DNA from: Macropodus opercularis
Taxonomy: Eukaryota; Chordata; Actinopteri; Anabantiformes; Osphronemidae
Length of the DNA: 64,000 nucleotides
NCBI GenBank assembly: GCA_030770545.1
Contig: CM061100.1
Coordinates: forward strand, 813,501-877,500
Direction of reading: 5' to 3'
Shown here piece after piece: positions 19,404 through 36,000 of this stretch. The notes beneath the pieces were generated by a model. That model saw only the letters and a list, made by a program, of their open reading frames with translations, had not been told where the DNA came from and searched no databases. The position numbers and the translations under genes were made by a program. Each line of letters opens with the position of its first letter. Positions within the stretch are counted from its first letter, which is position 1.

Positions 19404-20003
19404 CACACACACACATACATACACACACATACACAGGATATGTAATAAACTCAAACCTTCACCACTTAACACAAAAGACAACTGACCCTCCATCATCAGA
19501 CGATGGCGCAGAGTAAAGGAAAGGTCACGTCCTCTCTCTCCACCCACGCCTGCACCTTCAGTGAGAGGAACTAAGAGGCTTCTTACCTGGTTCTCCAGTG
19601 AGGTGAGGCTTATGAAGCGCAGGAAGAGCTCTCCTCCAGAGGACACGGCCACAGAGGAGTCCACTCCGGTCAGGCAGTCTCTGGCCCATGTCAGGCTCTC
19701 CCTCAGGCCCAGGATGGTTTCGCCTGAAGGGGCAGGAACGTGTCAGCCCAGGGTAAAGGCTGATACCAGAGCTCCACTGGGTTATGCACAATGTCAACAG
19801 CTCTGGTCTGAACCGAACCCACCTTTGTCTCTCTTGAGGAACTCCAGCAGAGTGCGGATGGCAGCCACGGCAGAGGCCGTGTCCGGGTCTTTCCTCAGCT
19901 GAGCCCTGAAGTACTCCACCAGCTCTGCCGCAGAGAAGAGCGGGTTAGAAGCTGTTAAACACGGAACCTGGCCGGAACCCGCACACGTACCTCCTTCATT
20001 CAT
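18076..20003 (-). CDS. eif2b1: Translation initiation factor eIF2B subunit alpha
   Basis: Regulatory alpha subunit of eIF2B, the GDP/GTP exchange factor of eIF2 that senses eIF2 phosphorylation in the integrated stress response. Nine exons: 20003-19991, 19924-19823, 19723-19587, 19253-19137, 19042-18930, 18841-18773, 18701-18626, 18425-18300, 18231-18076, giving 302 aa (human 305). The first exon codes only five residues. Recognisable blocks are ELVEYFRAQLRKDPDTASA, SSVAVSSGGELFLRFISL, RFSVYVTESQPD, DLVIVGAEGVVESGGIINK, NKPFYVVAESFKFVR and the C-terminus SDELIKLYL. The all-helical N-terminal domain is followed by the Rossmann-like domain of the eIF2B alpha/beta/delta family. All phases close. 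It is head to head with bcl7a and tail to tail with ddx55. Confidence 0.97.
19339..19435. repeat. Compound (AT)n-(AC)n microsatellite
   Basis: A run of AT dinucleotides of about 50 bp is followed by AC/AT-mixed dinucleotides. It lies in the eif2b1 intron between exons at 19253 and 19587. Likely length-polymorphic. Confidence 0.95.
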
Positions 20004-21393
20004 CCTGGAGCCCACGCGGACGTCTACGGCGCCGAAGCTTGTAGTTTTAAGGCTGCAACAAACCAGTGAAGCCCGCTCGTCTGATTTTGACCCAGTTGCT
20101 TGACTCACTTCTCACTTAGTTGACACATGCCTCCGCACAGAGTCGCTGACTCCGCGTCTCAAATCGAATAATTGACCAAACTCAAAATAAACGTTTTCAT
20201 AAACTACTCGTGTCACCGGCAAAATAAAACCGCTCGTAAATACAGATCAGTCCTGTCAGCAAAGCGCTGTTGTCACGATTTAAACACTGTCAACGCTACA
20301 AGCTACAGCCTGCGTTCATGCGGCGCAGAGAAATGACGAAAGACGTTACGCTCCCCGGTGACGTCGTGGCCTCTTCAGGTGCAGTCGGATAATTTGTTCT
20401 TATGGCTTCCTGTTCAAATTCACGTTAATCTTCATTTTGAAACAAATCATGTGATATAAAACAGAGAAAATCCCCATGAACCAATCTGGAACCTGAGTAT
20501 TATGACACTTTAGCTGAGTGAGTATACTTTTGAAATGTTTCAGGGAAATATTTAATTCAATTCAATTCAATTAATTATAATATTATAATATTTATTTATT
20601 ATGTTAATGTTTTACTGGATAAGCTTTAAAACATGATGGACAGTTCAGACGTAGGCAGCTCCACCTGCGACTCACCGACTTCACTTTTCTGGTTTGGGTT
20701 TGTTGGATCAGGTCCTTTCTTGGGCAGTGATACAGAGTTTTATGGTTTACTTCTTTGGTTGACTTCAGTATTTGAATTTGCTTTAAATATATATACTTTC
20801 ATTTTTACAACTCAGAGGTAAATGTTGCTAATTTTACTTGAGGAAGTTATTTTCGGTTGCTGTTCTATTGCAGATGCAGAATCCTGATTAAGTGCAATGA
20901 GCTAATAAATGGTGTGTTTCGTATTTAACCACCTGTCTGACGCACGCTGGGGAAATTACTTCATTACCAGCTGCGACGCTGCTGAGCTGCAGCTAAACCA
21001 GTCACATCACATTCACTGCTGTGAAAGCAGACATTCAGCATAACGGTGATTTTCACTGACGTGACTTAATGAACGCAGGCCTTTTACTTGTAGCAGTGGT
21101 GTAACGCTACTAAGTGCACACAGTTGAGATGCTGTACTCAAAAATATGAGTGTTTCCATTTCCCGCTGCTTCATATTTTTGATTTATTGCATCTTGAAAT
21201 GTTGTCATTTGCTACATTGAAAGATTCTGATTAGAATGTGAAATTAACTATCCTACATAAAATGCTCAGTTTGAAGTGAACACACCTTTAATTAATTTGT
21301 TTATATGCAAGTCTTTTGCGTGTATTTACTCAGTATATGCACTTTTGATTAACAGTACAAAACATTAACTCGAACTTTAGCAGTACTTGATGC
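20004..21393. other. Spacer between divergent eif2b1 and bcl7a
   Basis: The first few hundred bases are the eif2b1 5' UTR and promoter. The rest is AT-rich, with short AATTC reiterations near 20550-20580. I see no coding potential. Confidence 0.5.
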
Positions 21394-21633
21394 CCACCAA
21401 GGTGTTACATGCCAGAGTGTGGCCCTCTATGGTGTGTTACCCACCAAGGTGTTACATCCCAGAGTGTTGCCCTCTATGGTGTGTTACATCCCAGAGTGTT
21501 GCCCTCTATGGTGTGTTACCCACCAAGGTGTTACATCCCAGAGTGTTGCCCTCTATGGTGTGTTACATGCCAGAGTGTTGCCCTCTATGGTGTGTTACCC
21601 ACCAAGGTGTTACATCCCAGAGTGTTGCCCTCC
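21394..21633. repeat. Higher-order tandem repeat, 47-bp and 32-bp units
   Basis: Units begin at 21394 (47 bp), 21441 (47), 21488 (32), 21520 (47), 21567 (32) and 21599 (partial). The 32-bp unit is the 47-bp unit without its first 15 bases (CCACCAAGGTGTTAC), so 47+32 makes a 79-bp higher-order unit. Copies differ by only a few bases. The array ends about 220 bp before the bcl7a ATG. The long open frames across it are by-products of the repeat. Confidence 0.93.
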
Positions 21634-21639
21634 ACGCTG

Positions 21640-25214
<3,575 letters not shown>

Positions 25215-27203
25215 ATGTGTGGAGTCATTTTCCCCTCCCTCCATTATCTCTAGATAATTTAGGGCTAATGGACGCACCGGTTCTCCTCCCGCTCCTCTTA
25301 CTCCCCCTCTTCTACCAAAGGGAGAGAATGGATGTCTCTCTCCCGCCGACCTCGACGGCTGTTTGCCACCTCTGCCACAGAGGGAGAATGGATATTACCT
25401 CTATTCACTGGCCCCCCTCCGTGCTTCCTTCCACTTCTCCACACTTTTCCACTAAATGCCAAGAGAAGCGCTCGACCCAGGTGCAGTGCCCTTTGCGACC
25501 CGGGGGCGGCGCTGTCAGCCCGACCCAGCCACACACCCTGACCTGCGTCTGTGACTAACGTTAACACTGGGGGTCTGAGATTAGGTTGATCCCAGACGCT
25601 GCTCTGAGACCGCTCTTTGAAACTGCTAACGGTTTAGCTCAGGATACTCGAGAGGCTAACCTGGTCTCAGATCAGTGGCCGCCGGGAAACCTCCACCCTA
25701 ACACCACCACGTCACCATCCTCCCGATTCACCTCCTGGTTAGACTAATGTTCTATATTTGTGTAGGGTTTTTTTCTCAGGAGGGTCAATGCACTGTTATG
25801 GTTCGTCACAATCGATCACAGATAGATTTGCTGCTGTAGTGGATGTCTTTTTTCTCTATCCATGAAAAGTTCTCCAGTCACGTGTTTTATAAAGATGAGT
25901 TAGTTTGTGGACGAAGAAGACGGCGACGACGGTACCAGACACGCTCTAAACTCCTGGATAAGTAGTGAAGGCAGGCGTAGGTAGTCTAGGTCCTGAAGGT
26001 GTGCCTTGAGTTTCTACGATTAAACACATTTAGGTCAAGCAGGTTTTGAATTACAGTTTGGTGCCATGTTTTGTTTTTGTTTCATGCCTTACAATCATCA
26101 CTAATTCGTTTTGTCCACTATTTATGCTGAACTACTACAACAGCCAGTTTAAAGGAATAGTCCTGTGTCTTAGGGAGCGATGACGCTATAAAGACAAAAG
26201 CGATGAGGCTGCTGAACGGTCCAACCAGTCTGAGCTTCAGCACTGAGCAGACCCACGCAGGTGAATCGTCTCATTTAGGATTCCAGCACTATTCCTTTAA
26301 AGCAGCTACGGACTGGAATTTGAACACTATTTAGGAGTGATTTAGTTTTGCCTTCTGGAAATGTTGAACCTCCGCATCCCTGGCTGGTCTGGGTCTGCTT
26401 CCGGTGAAGTGCTTCTGAAGCAGCACCAGACCAGTTCCCCACCACCTCATGTCTGTACATGTTCTGTGTGTCACTACTTATCTGACCGACACGTTTCTGT
26501 AGCTCTCCACAGAAGGGTCCAGGCTTTTAGGTCAAACGTGGGTTCTAATCCTCCTTCAAGGTGCTGTCTATCGCTGAATCCATACACCTGTGGCATCGAG
26601 CTCTCGGTTTTGTGCAGTTTACTTGAACTTTCTAGTACGGATTCAGACCTGTGACCTCTAATGTACAACCTCACACGTCAGATTTACTTTGGTTAATCAA
26701 TACTCGTGGATTGAAATCAATTGAATCACTGCAAACCAATGACTTCATAACACAAAAGGGGCTATAGAAGTACTAGAACTACTTGATCCGATTTCAGCTA
26801 ATCAGCATTCACATGGATGGAGAGGAAAGAATAAAATCATGACAACTGTCTCGGTTTAGAGGATGGATTAGCATATACCTCATTCCCAGTCCAGCAGCGC
26901 TGGAACTTAAAATGCTATTGTATTGACATAACCGTTCTAAACAGCATTATGTACACTTGGTTTCAGAAAGATCTCACTTATGTTGTAGCTTTCACCTGAT
27001 CGAGCCGATTGCTTATAGTTTGCTCATAACTGTGTTTTTAAAAAAAAAAGAGCTGTGAGATATGAAATCTTGTATGTTTTTTTTCTTGGGACCATTTTGT
27101 TTCACTTTAGATCTTGTACAGATTTATGGTTTGGTTTGACTTATTTATTCCATCAGTAGTGCTTGGTTTTTATCATGTCCAATGGTTTTGTTTTCTTAAT
27201 AAA
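25215..27203 (+). other. bcl7a 3' UTR
   Basis: About 2 kb of non-coding sequence follows the stop codon and ends at an AATAAA (27198-27203), the first strong plus-strand signal. I saw no open frame with a known domain. Confidence 0.6.
27198..27203 (+). terminator. Poly(A) signal of bcl7a
   Basis: AATAAA followed by a T/GT-rich stretch (AAAGTTTTGGTCTC), fitting a cleavage region. It would give a 3' UTR of about 2 kb. Confidence 0.6.
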
Positions 27204-30089
27204 ATTCACAAAAAAGTTTTGGTCTCAACTGTTTTAGGAGGAAAACTGAGGTAGAGGATCTTACCTTAGTGTGTCGCCCAGGTGCCTGCAAATAAAATGA
27301 AAGCAGCTGAATTAATATCAAATCAGGAAAAATGTATTTGTTTGGCCATATTAGTTTTCATATTACCTACAAGAACAAGTAATCTGTCCACGTTTTAGCC
27401 ACTTTAGCCTCATCTCGCCCCAATGTTCAGGTAACTGAGCAGGTAACATGCATGTTTTAGCCTAAAGCCAACAGCTGATCTGTACTGAGACGATGTGAAC
27501 ATGCTGTGGTGCTGTACTTACGGTTAGGACTCGTTTCTGCTGTAGTGATTCTCCAGTTGGACATTTCTGTTGACTTCGCTCTTTGTTTTTCCATAGTGCT
27601 TCACTGAACATTTACTGATTCATCTAGAAACGTTTTCCACTTTTCACCCTGGAGATTTTGCAGCACAAATGTGAAACAAGTTTTTTTTCACTAGGCAATA
27701 ACTTTTCCCTTTACTTTATTACTTGTACTTCTGATGAAACTATGAGCAGAGCAGGACGTGAACATCTCCTGTGAGTAAAAACAGACAGACGCAGAAGTTT
27801 GTTTAGTTTTTCTATTGGACTGTCAGGAGTATACAGCACATAGAAAACAGTGACGCTCACATCACATCAACATCTGTAAATTGTTCTTCAAATCATTGCA
27901 ACACGGTTCCTAAAATTGTGACATATAAAACAAGACGCTAATAATCAATTGTAGCGCTTTAAATGACACCTTTATAGAAATGCTTTGTTTCCCTGGAACT
28001 TCTTCATACAACAAAAATAAAAAGTAGTACACATAAAAGCTATGTTCTGTTCCATGGCACCGTGTACACGACTCGGATTAGTATTTACAAGGACTGGCGT
28101 CAGTGATCAGTCAGCTCATGTATTATACACTGTTACACCGGAAGATTCAATATGATCCAGATTTGTGCTTCAGAACAACCTCGGTCAAAAACATGCTGCT
28201 ACACGAGTTGTGTAAAGGAACAGACCCACAGTTTGGGAAATATGAGCCTGGACGAGAAGTGGAACTCACTTCTGTTCGATATTCAACACTGCCCACAATG
28301 CAATGTGATAAATAAAAATGTATGACAGTCATGAAAACAGTCATATGTGAAAATAAATATTCAGATATTAGGAGAAATAAGAGTCTAATATGAAAATGAA
28401 CTTTTGAGCCTGCAGACTTAAAGTGATCCTACACAGCACAAAGGCTGAGTGTAGCAGGTCTCAGATCAGTGGAAGTAGAAACACTACGAATGAAGAAGTT
28501 CACTACAGAAGCAGCAGAAAAACAAACAGCAACATTACTCCTTAAATAATAATAATCAAAATTCATACGGTTTAGAAAACAGGCATCATGCTAAGCTAAG
28601 CTAGTCTAGAACATGGGCATAGTTTTCATCTCTAAACACCAGTAAGAATCACTACGAGCATATTTCCCAAACTGTCGCACGGTGGGACGACACTGAAGAA
28701 TCTACTGACCTTTACGACACAATAACTTTTAAGTAACTCTGGAGTCATAACATTAAAGCGCTGTGTGTTTCTGCTGAGTCTTTAAAGTGGACAGTGCAAA
28801 TCTACGTTAGTCAAGGCTTCTAGTTTTATCAGGGCCATTTCTATCGAAACGTCATCAGTGCTAGTTTGTTTCCCTGCAGGAAAACCACGGGCAGTGAAAC
28901 ATTAGAGACAATAAATAACAAAAGCAGAACCTTCACTTTTAACGAAGTCAACCTCACAAAAGTTCTCTGGCATCGGTCAGACGTGGACCTCGACGACGCA
29001 TCTACATGTCAGAGTGAAAACCTTCGACCTTTAGAAGAGGTTTCTGCCGAACATATCAATGCTGTGGAGTCACTTCCTAAATAAAAACAAATGTGTTCGT
29101 TTTCAGTTAGTTACAGTGAATTAGAAAGGCCTCTACTTCACTTAAAAAAATTAACAACGTTTGTAATATTTGAAGAACATTAATTTGAAGAATAAAGTTG
29201 TAACAATAAAAAAAACTGGCAGTATTTGGACTAAACAGTAATAAGTATTATAGCTTTTGTGTTTAGTTACTTAGTTATAAGTTATATATAATATATGAAT
29301 ATTACAGTCGTGATATATTGAGGAAACATTGACTGTGAAAAGTCAACATAAAGAATAAAATGTGTCCGTTAGTTGTAGTATTATACAAATAAATATGTTA
29401 CTAAAATAAACATGATTTTTTTTTGGGTAACGCGACATTTCCTGAATGAGTCAGTGGACACTAAGCTGGACTAACACGAGGGTAAAGCTCAGTGACTCGC
29501 AGCCCAGCCTGCATTTGTTGAGTAAGACTAAAGAATAAAAGTCACAAGATTTATAAGAGCGTGTTAAGATGTTTTTAACTATTAGTTTGTTTCTAAATAT
29601 TTGGACTTTTTTGTAACATCCTCCTTCTAGCAGTGGCCTTAATGCTCGAATGTAACTGAAGAGCTTTGTCCAGTTTCCCTCGTAAACAGTTCGACGTAGA
29701 ACGGATTGGTTTGTAGCTGCACACACTGAGGAACGTGGTACAAAAACAGGAATGTAAAGCTGCAGCGGTGCCTCATTTTCCCTTCAGGTGTTTCTGTGCT
29801 CAAAATCTTGCATCACTTTGTTGCTAATTAAAAAAATAACGCTATTCAGCTTTTTAGGAAAAAACTCGAGATGCAACACAACAGGTTAAAACGACAAGTG
29901 CAGACGACCAACTCCTCCTGTTAGGAACATGGAATATTGCACCAAGCAGCATATTTGGATGAGCGTCCTGCATCAGTTCATGGTGTAGAGACGGTGGCTA
30001 CCAGCGATATGCATAAATACGGTAGAAAAATACACTATGGAAAACTCTGCAGGGAACCGTGAGAAGGGCTAGTGTTGAAGACGGAGGCT
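27204..30089. other. Spacer and presumed clip1 3' UTR
   Basis: AT-rich sequence between the convergent bcl7a and clip1 genes. The right part is presumably the clip1 3' UTR (minus strand). A candidate minus-strand AATAAA lies at about 27714-27719. I recognise no gene or transposon. Confidence 0.45.
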
Positions 30090-33000
30090 TCAGAAGGTCT
30101 GGTCAATGTTGCAGAACTCGGTGGCGTGTCCGAACGCCTCGCAGACGTCGCAGTACGGCCTCTCGTCGGCCCGGTTGCCGCGATAGGTGGAGTGAGGTAC
30201 GGAGTCGGGGCTCTGGGCCTGCGTGGGGCAGTCTTCAGTGTCGTGGAGGTCGAAGCAGTCGCAGATGTCACAGAAGAGACGAGGAGTCGGCTTCTTCTCC
30301 CGCTTTGACACGCCTCCATCGAACCTACACAGCAAGGAAGACGAGAACACTGAAGGAACACTGAGCTGCACAAACGGAGCCACGATGTCTGACGGTCTTT
30401 ACCCATCAGCCCCGTCGTTGCCATTGAATTCAGCCAGTGCGAGCTTCTTCAGTTTGATCTTCAGCTCCTCGTTCTTCCGCTGCAGGTCCACGATCACGCT
30501 GTTCAGGAAGTTAATCTGATGGAGACGAGAAAGACGTCACCTTCACAAGGACACACGCAGACCGATCAGGCCCAATTCTGACCCGGTCTAACACGAGTCG
30601 CTTCCCCTGACTCCACATTCACTGATACCAGGATTAAATAGACCAGAGGGAAGAACTGACAGCTTTACCTGCCCCTCAGCAAACTCCTTCTCCTCCCTCA
30701 GCTGCTCCAGAGCCGCGTCGCCTGCAGAAACACACCAGTGAACATATTCATCTGCTGTATGTGCATGACTCCGGGTCCAGAGACAAACATCTCCTCACCT
30801 GAAGGTGCGGGCTCCTGGTCTTCTCCCTCGGACGCCTGCCTTCCCATGAGCCTTTGCTCCAGACTGTTCACACGACTCTGCAGCTGAGCTTTGTCTGCCT
30901 CCAGCGTCTCCACGGCCGTCTGCAGGGTCTTGGCCATGGCGTTTTCTACTCGGAGCACGGCGATCTGCGGGCACAGAGCAAACAGAATGACGCCCAGCGG
31001 GTCTGCTGGAAACGAAGACTTGTGTGTGAAGCTGTGTGTCGGTACCTCGTTCCTCAGAATCTCCAGTTCACGATCTTTGTCTGAGATTAAGACTCCAGTG
31101 GATTCCTGGAAGTTCCTTTCGCCTTCAGATTCTCTGCAGAGAAATGTGTCTATTTTAGTATGTTCTAGATGAAACGCTCTTAAAAATGCACCAAAGTCTA
31201 ACTTGAGTTTGTCTTTTATTCAAACTGCTGTCACGCAAACCCAAAGTGTTTTGTGAGTGCGAGTACATCTGCAACTTTTCAGTGGCTATTTTTGTTCCTC
31301 CTCCTTCTAAAGTGTCAGTTTGATTTACCCACTCAAATCTTTCATGGGTTCACCCGACAGAGAAGAAGACAGGAGCTGGAAATTCATCAAGTCTCCATCA
31401 ATAACAATCAGGAGCTCTCAGCTTTCCCACACGTTGAGGTTTTAAAGGGTAGAAGACATTCTGCAGACTCTCTGAGGGAACTGTTCTGACTTGTAGGTCC
31501 TGTTGGTCAGCATGTAGGTACATTTACAAACCCTGGAGCAGCGACACAAACTGTTTGTGGATTTGATCGGCTGACTCCGGTCTGTCATCGCAGCTCGAGC
31601 ATCTCCTGGATGTGAAGCAGATCGCTTCACTGGATCACACGTGTGGGTTTGTCTCGGTTCCCTCCGTCAGTTAAAGTGCAGAGAGGTTGGTCCTTCTCCA
31701 CATGCATGATTTGGGTTCTGCTTGCATCACGTCTTCTCATCCGTCTTTTCTTGGTTTACCTACGTGACTCAGGCCCTGAGTCCTTCCAGGTTCAGTGGCT
31801 GCTCTGTGGTACTGGTGACGTGTCTAATCCTCCTGATTACCGAGCTCAAATTCGTGGCATTAAAGTTTTCATTCTGATCAACAGAACCCAGAGGTACAGA
31901 CAAGTCTTAAATAAAAACATGCTGTCCCATCACAGGAAGGAGCTGAAGTAATGCTGGAATTTACCACTTAGAAACACTAGTGTCCACCACTGAATAAAAT
32001 CCAGAGTGAATCCCAGTGACTGAAAGATGAAATAATGACATGTAAAACTCGTACCTGCTCATCATGTCTGGCTGCTGACTGCCGTGATCCTCGTCGTGCT
32101 GAGAAGTGAACACACGCAAATATAGAAGCATTAAAACGGAGGCTAAACCCGTCTGAGCTTCAGGAGTTGGGTCACAGCAGGAGGTCAGTGCCACGGTGAC
32201 AAAACCTATTATTCAAATCACAGTTTCTATCGCAACAGAAAGAAGAAGCGGAAGGTCAGTACCTCGTCTGGATGCGGAGGCTTGTGAGAGGCCAGCTTTA
32301 GCTCCTCACTGTAAGAAACAAAGGAGCAGAGAGATACAATGATCTATGCACAGAAACATCCTGCGTGATTCAAACAAGTCCCCCGTAATTCGACTAGTAA
32401 AACGTAAACAGTCTTGTGAAGTTTGAAGCATTGCACAACAAAAAACAAACAAACAAAACTGTGCTTGTGATACTAAAGCAGGACAAACACTTCACTGTCC
32501 TGCATCTGGAGTCCGGCTCCGTCTTTGGTCTTCACCGCGTCCTCGGGCAAACATCTGCCTTTCTAGCTGCTGTGAGGTGAAGGTTGATCGTAACTAACGT
32601 TGACACGTCTACCGTCAGTCATCTGTCTGCAGGTCACGTCCAATAACACCCCTCCTGTACTCCCCAGTGGTTAGTTGGTGTTTTCTGTCTTCGATCAGAC
32701 CTAAGACAACCAGCAGCACCATGGACCGTGTCTGGGAATTGGTGTTTTGGGGAATTTTGAACCAAAACGATTTCCCACAGAAATCTAGTTTAGCTTCATG
32801 TGGTTCTTAGAATTTGTGTCAAAGCTGTGACTAACGTGAATTATTCGTCCGCCTGCTGTATAACAACAACACGACAGAGATGAAGCTGAGCTACTGGGAA
32901 GCAGAAACAAATGAAACACTGACTGATCAGCTGCTGATCCGTCACAACAAACAGAACAACTGACAGGAAATCAGACAGCATCATCCTTTTCCTGTAACCT

Positions 33001-36000
33001 CCACAGCGACACATCTGCCCTTTGGCCCAGGTCTGAGCAGCTCATAGATGGAACATGGCGGCGGCTCTTCGGAGACAACTACAGCTACGACACCAAAAAG
33101 CTACAGAAAGACAAACTGCAAGCTGTGGCGCCTCCAGCTCTGCTCTCTGATGCCACAAAGGCCACTTTGATTCCACACAACAGAAGGCAAACACACACAC
33201 TGATGTCATAGGGAGAGAAGTGGCCATGTTGGACCCAGGCGGTTCTAGGAGGAGAGAGGGAGCGATTACATAACAGCAGCCTGAGGGAGGAAGGAGGAAC
33301 ATGTTGCTGGGACAAGACAGGATGGAGACGGAGGATGAGGAAGGGTTACACAACGTCCACTCAGCGTTTAACTGAATGTGTCTGCAGACCCACTGAGGGG
33401 AGGTGGGTTTGCTGGTGCATCATCGCTTCATTAGAACTTTGTAATTTGCTGCTCTATGAGTCAACGCCGGACATTTGTTGACATTTCTGTGTCCATGTGC
33501 TGCTTCATGTCCACCACTATAACTCAGCCAATTAGAACCATCTGCAGCTCTGACATCACAGCTCAGGGCTCTGAGGGTCTGGTGGGGGTGGGGCTGAAGG
33601 ATGCCAACATCTAAAAAGACGCACGTGCAAACACCACATGCCGTCATATCCACACACAGGGTCTATAAATAGACCACAAACATCCAAGCAGGCAGAAAGA
33701 AGCAAACATCAAACTGTCACACGGCTGCTGCCAAATCAGACGAACACAACGTGGACGATGCTCCAGGTTTTGAATCTAAGCAGATGGAGGTTTATTCACA
33801 CACACATCAACACGATCTCCTCAGAACCAAAACTGCATCTAAAAACTGGCATCGAGTCAGAGGATTATTTTAAACGGAGGACGGCTTTTTCAACCCCCTT
33901 CCCTCGTCCACTCCGTTCTGCCGGGCAGCTTGTGGGCTGAACAGAGCCCAGCTGGAACGGACCCGTCCTAGCACCTGGCTGAGGATCCTGCCTTTGAGTC
34001 CTGTTTACCTGCTGTTTGTGTTTCTAGCCATCGAACCCTAGAGGCTTTTCGTGCATTGTTCTCCACTACGCCATCACATCCATAATTGCATAAGAGCAGC
34101 CTCCAGCCAGTTGTGGGTCTCATCAGTGATTCTAAGCGGGTGCAGCCCGTTTGACATTTCATTAGTCCTATAAAGACATTTTCTATACGCAGCGAAGCTG
34201 AGCCATGTTTTCACACGAGCACATCCTCAGCGAACGGTCAGATAGAGAATGAACATGCAGACTGGACAAATGTCGCTCGGAGTCTAAGGCCTGGCTGATG
34301 AGGTCGCCTTCAGATGCTTATCTAGTGAACTTACATTTCCTTGCAGAGGACTCCGATACGCTGGTTTTCTGAGCTGCTTCGCTCCATCGTCAGACTGAGC
34401 TCCTCCTCATATTTGGAGTTCTGCTGGTTCAAAGCCTCAAGCTGCAGGAGAAGAGACAGAGGAAGGTCAGAGAGGAGCCACAGGCCAGCCAACATGTCCA
34501 GAGGGTCCAGAACTGTAGAACAGCTTTAAATGAGTTTGAACTAAAGGCCCAAACAACAGAACAACTAGAAACTCCCTTCTCCTCCCACGTCTGTGGATCC
34601 CAAAACAAAAAGCCAAGTGAACATATCATATGGAGAAAGCTTCACAGCGTTAACACTTCGTTTAGGAGTAGTGATGAGTCGGCAGACTGTGGGACGGGTT
34701 AAAGCCACGTGAAACTAAAAATAAAAGCCCCAGAGACGCCATCACCTCAGGCAAACTCGTTCACTTCAACTGCCTCTGCCACGCGTGATATCAGCAGCAA
34801 ATGTCAATAACTAATTACCCAGCAGCGCGTCACGTTCACACTGTAACCATCTGCAGTTTGCTTCAGCTGTGGCTCCACAGTGACAGAGCACAGCACGCGC
34901 AGGTTCTCATATCAACACACACGTTATCTGGTGCAGGCGAAAACAGCAGTGAAGCCGCACAAACATGCAGCGTGTGAACAGCTGCTGGGTCACATTCATA
35001 AGGTGCAAACCAGGCCAAGCGAAACCTCTGTGCGGCAGCTCATCCGTCCTACCTGGTAGTGAGGCGAGTAGATGTTCCTGGAGTAGCCCCGACGCACAGC
35101 AGCTACGTCCATGTCAACACAGCAGCTCCGTCGGCAACGTGCACAGACTAACACGACCGATGTGAACTGACAGCGTGTCGCCTGAGCAGCCTCCCTCCCT
35201 CCGCTAGTCGGGTTAAAGAAGCTGAGCTCCTCCATTACGTAATAAGCTCCTCCCACCCCCCACCGCTCTGCTGCCGACAGCCTCGGTCTCACCCACAACA
35301 AGCTGCTTCACTGACACGTTGACCACTGTTCCTTGACTCTTACTCCATAACAACCACTCAACCGATGAGGAAAACACCTGCTGGCAACATTCCTCTGAAA
35401 CAACAGTTTCACAGTCCGAGGATTATCAGCTTCGAACAACTGCCGATGAACTGATGAGCACGGTCAGGTCAGAGTCGGGCCTCTCACACTTCACCACCTA
35501 CAGCAACACGTCTGAGCGGAGCAGCCGAGCAGATGGAAGCGAGTCCCTGCTGAATTATTTGCTCGACAGCGTGTTTGCATCGCTCGTGCCTGCAGGACCC
35601 GCTTTTATGTTTCGTGCTCCGCTTTGAACCGACTGCACTAAATAATTTAACTTGTGCAGTTTTTATGCAAAAATACAGCAGGAAACATAAAGAACGATGT
35701 CTTTAGCCAGAAGGAATTAGTTTGGGGTCAATAAACTATTACACGAGTGGCTCAAGAAAAGCAGATGTAGATACACGACCAGATGAAGATGAACATGTGG
35801 CAACTTAATCAGCTCGTATTGTGATTGGCTGGAGGTAAGCAAGGAGCCAAACAGAGGCCTCATCAATCATTTTAAATACACTTAAGCTCCTTCAGAGACG
35901 TCAAGGATGAACAATGGTGGATAAATGTCACAGGTGTGTTTAAATACAGCCAGTGTCAGCTCCATAATCCCCAGTTCACCAAACCGACCATCTGGAGCAG

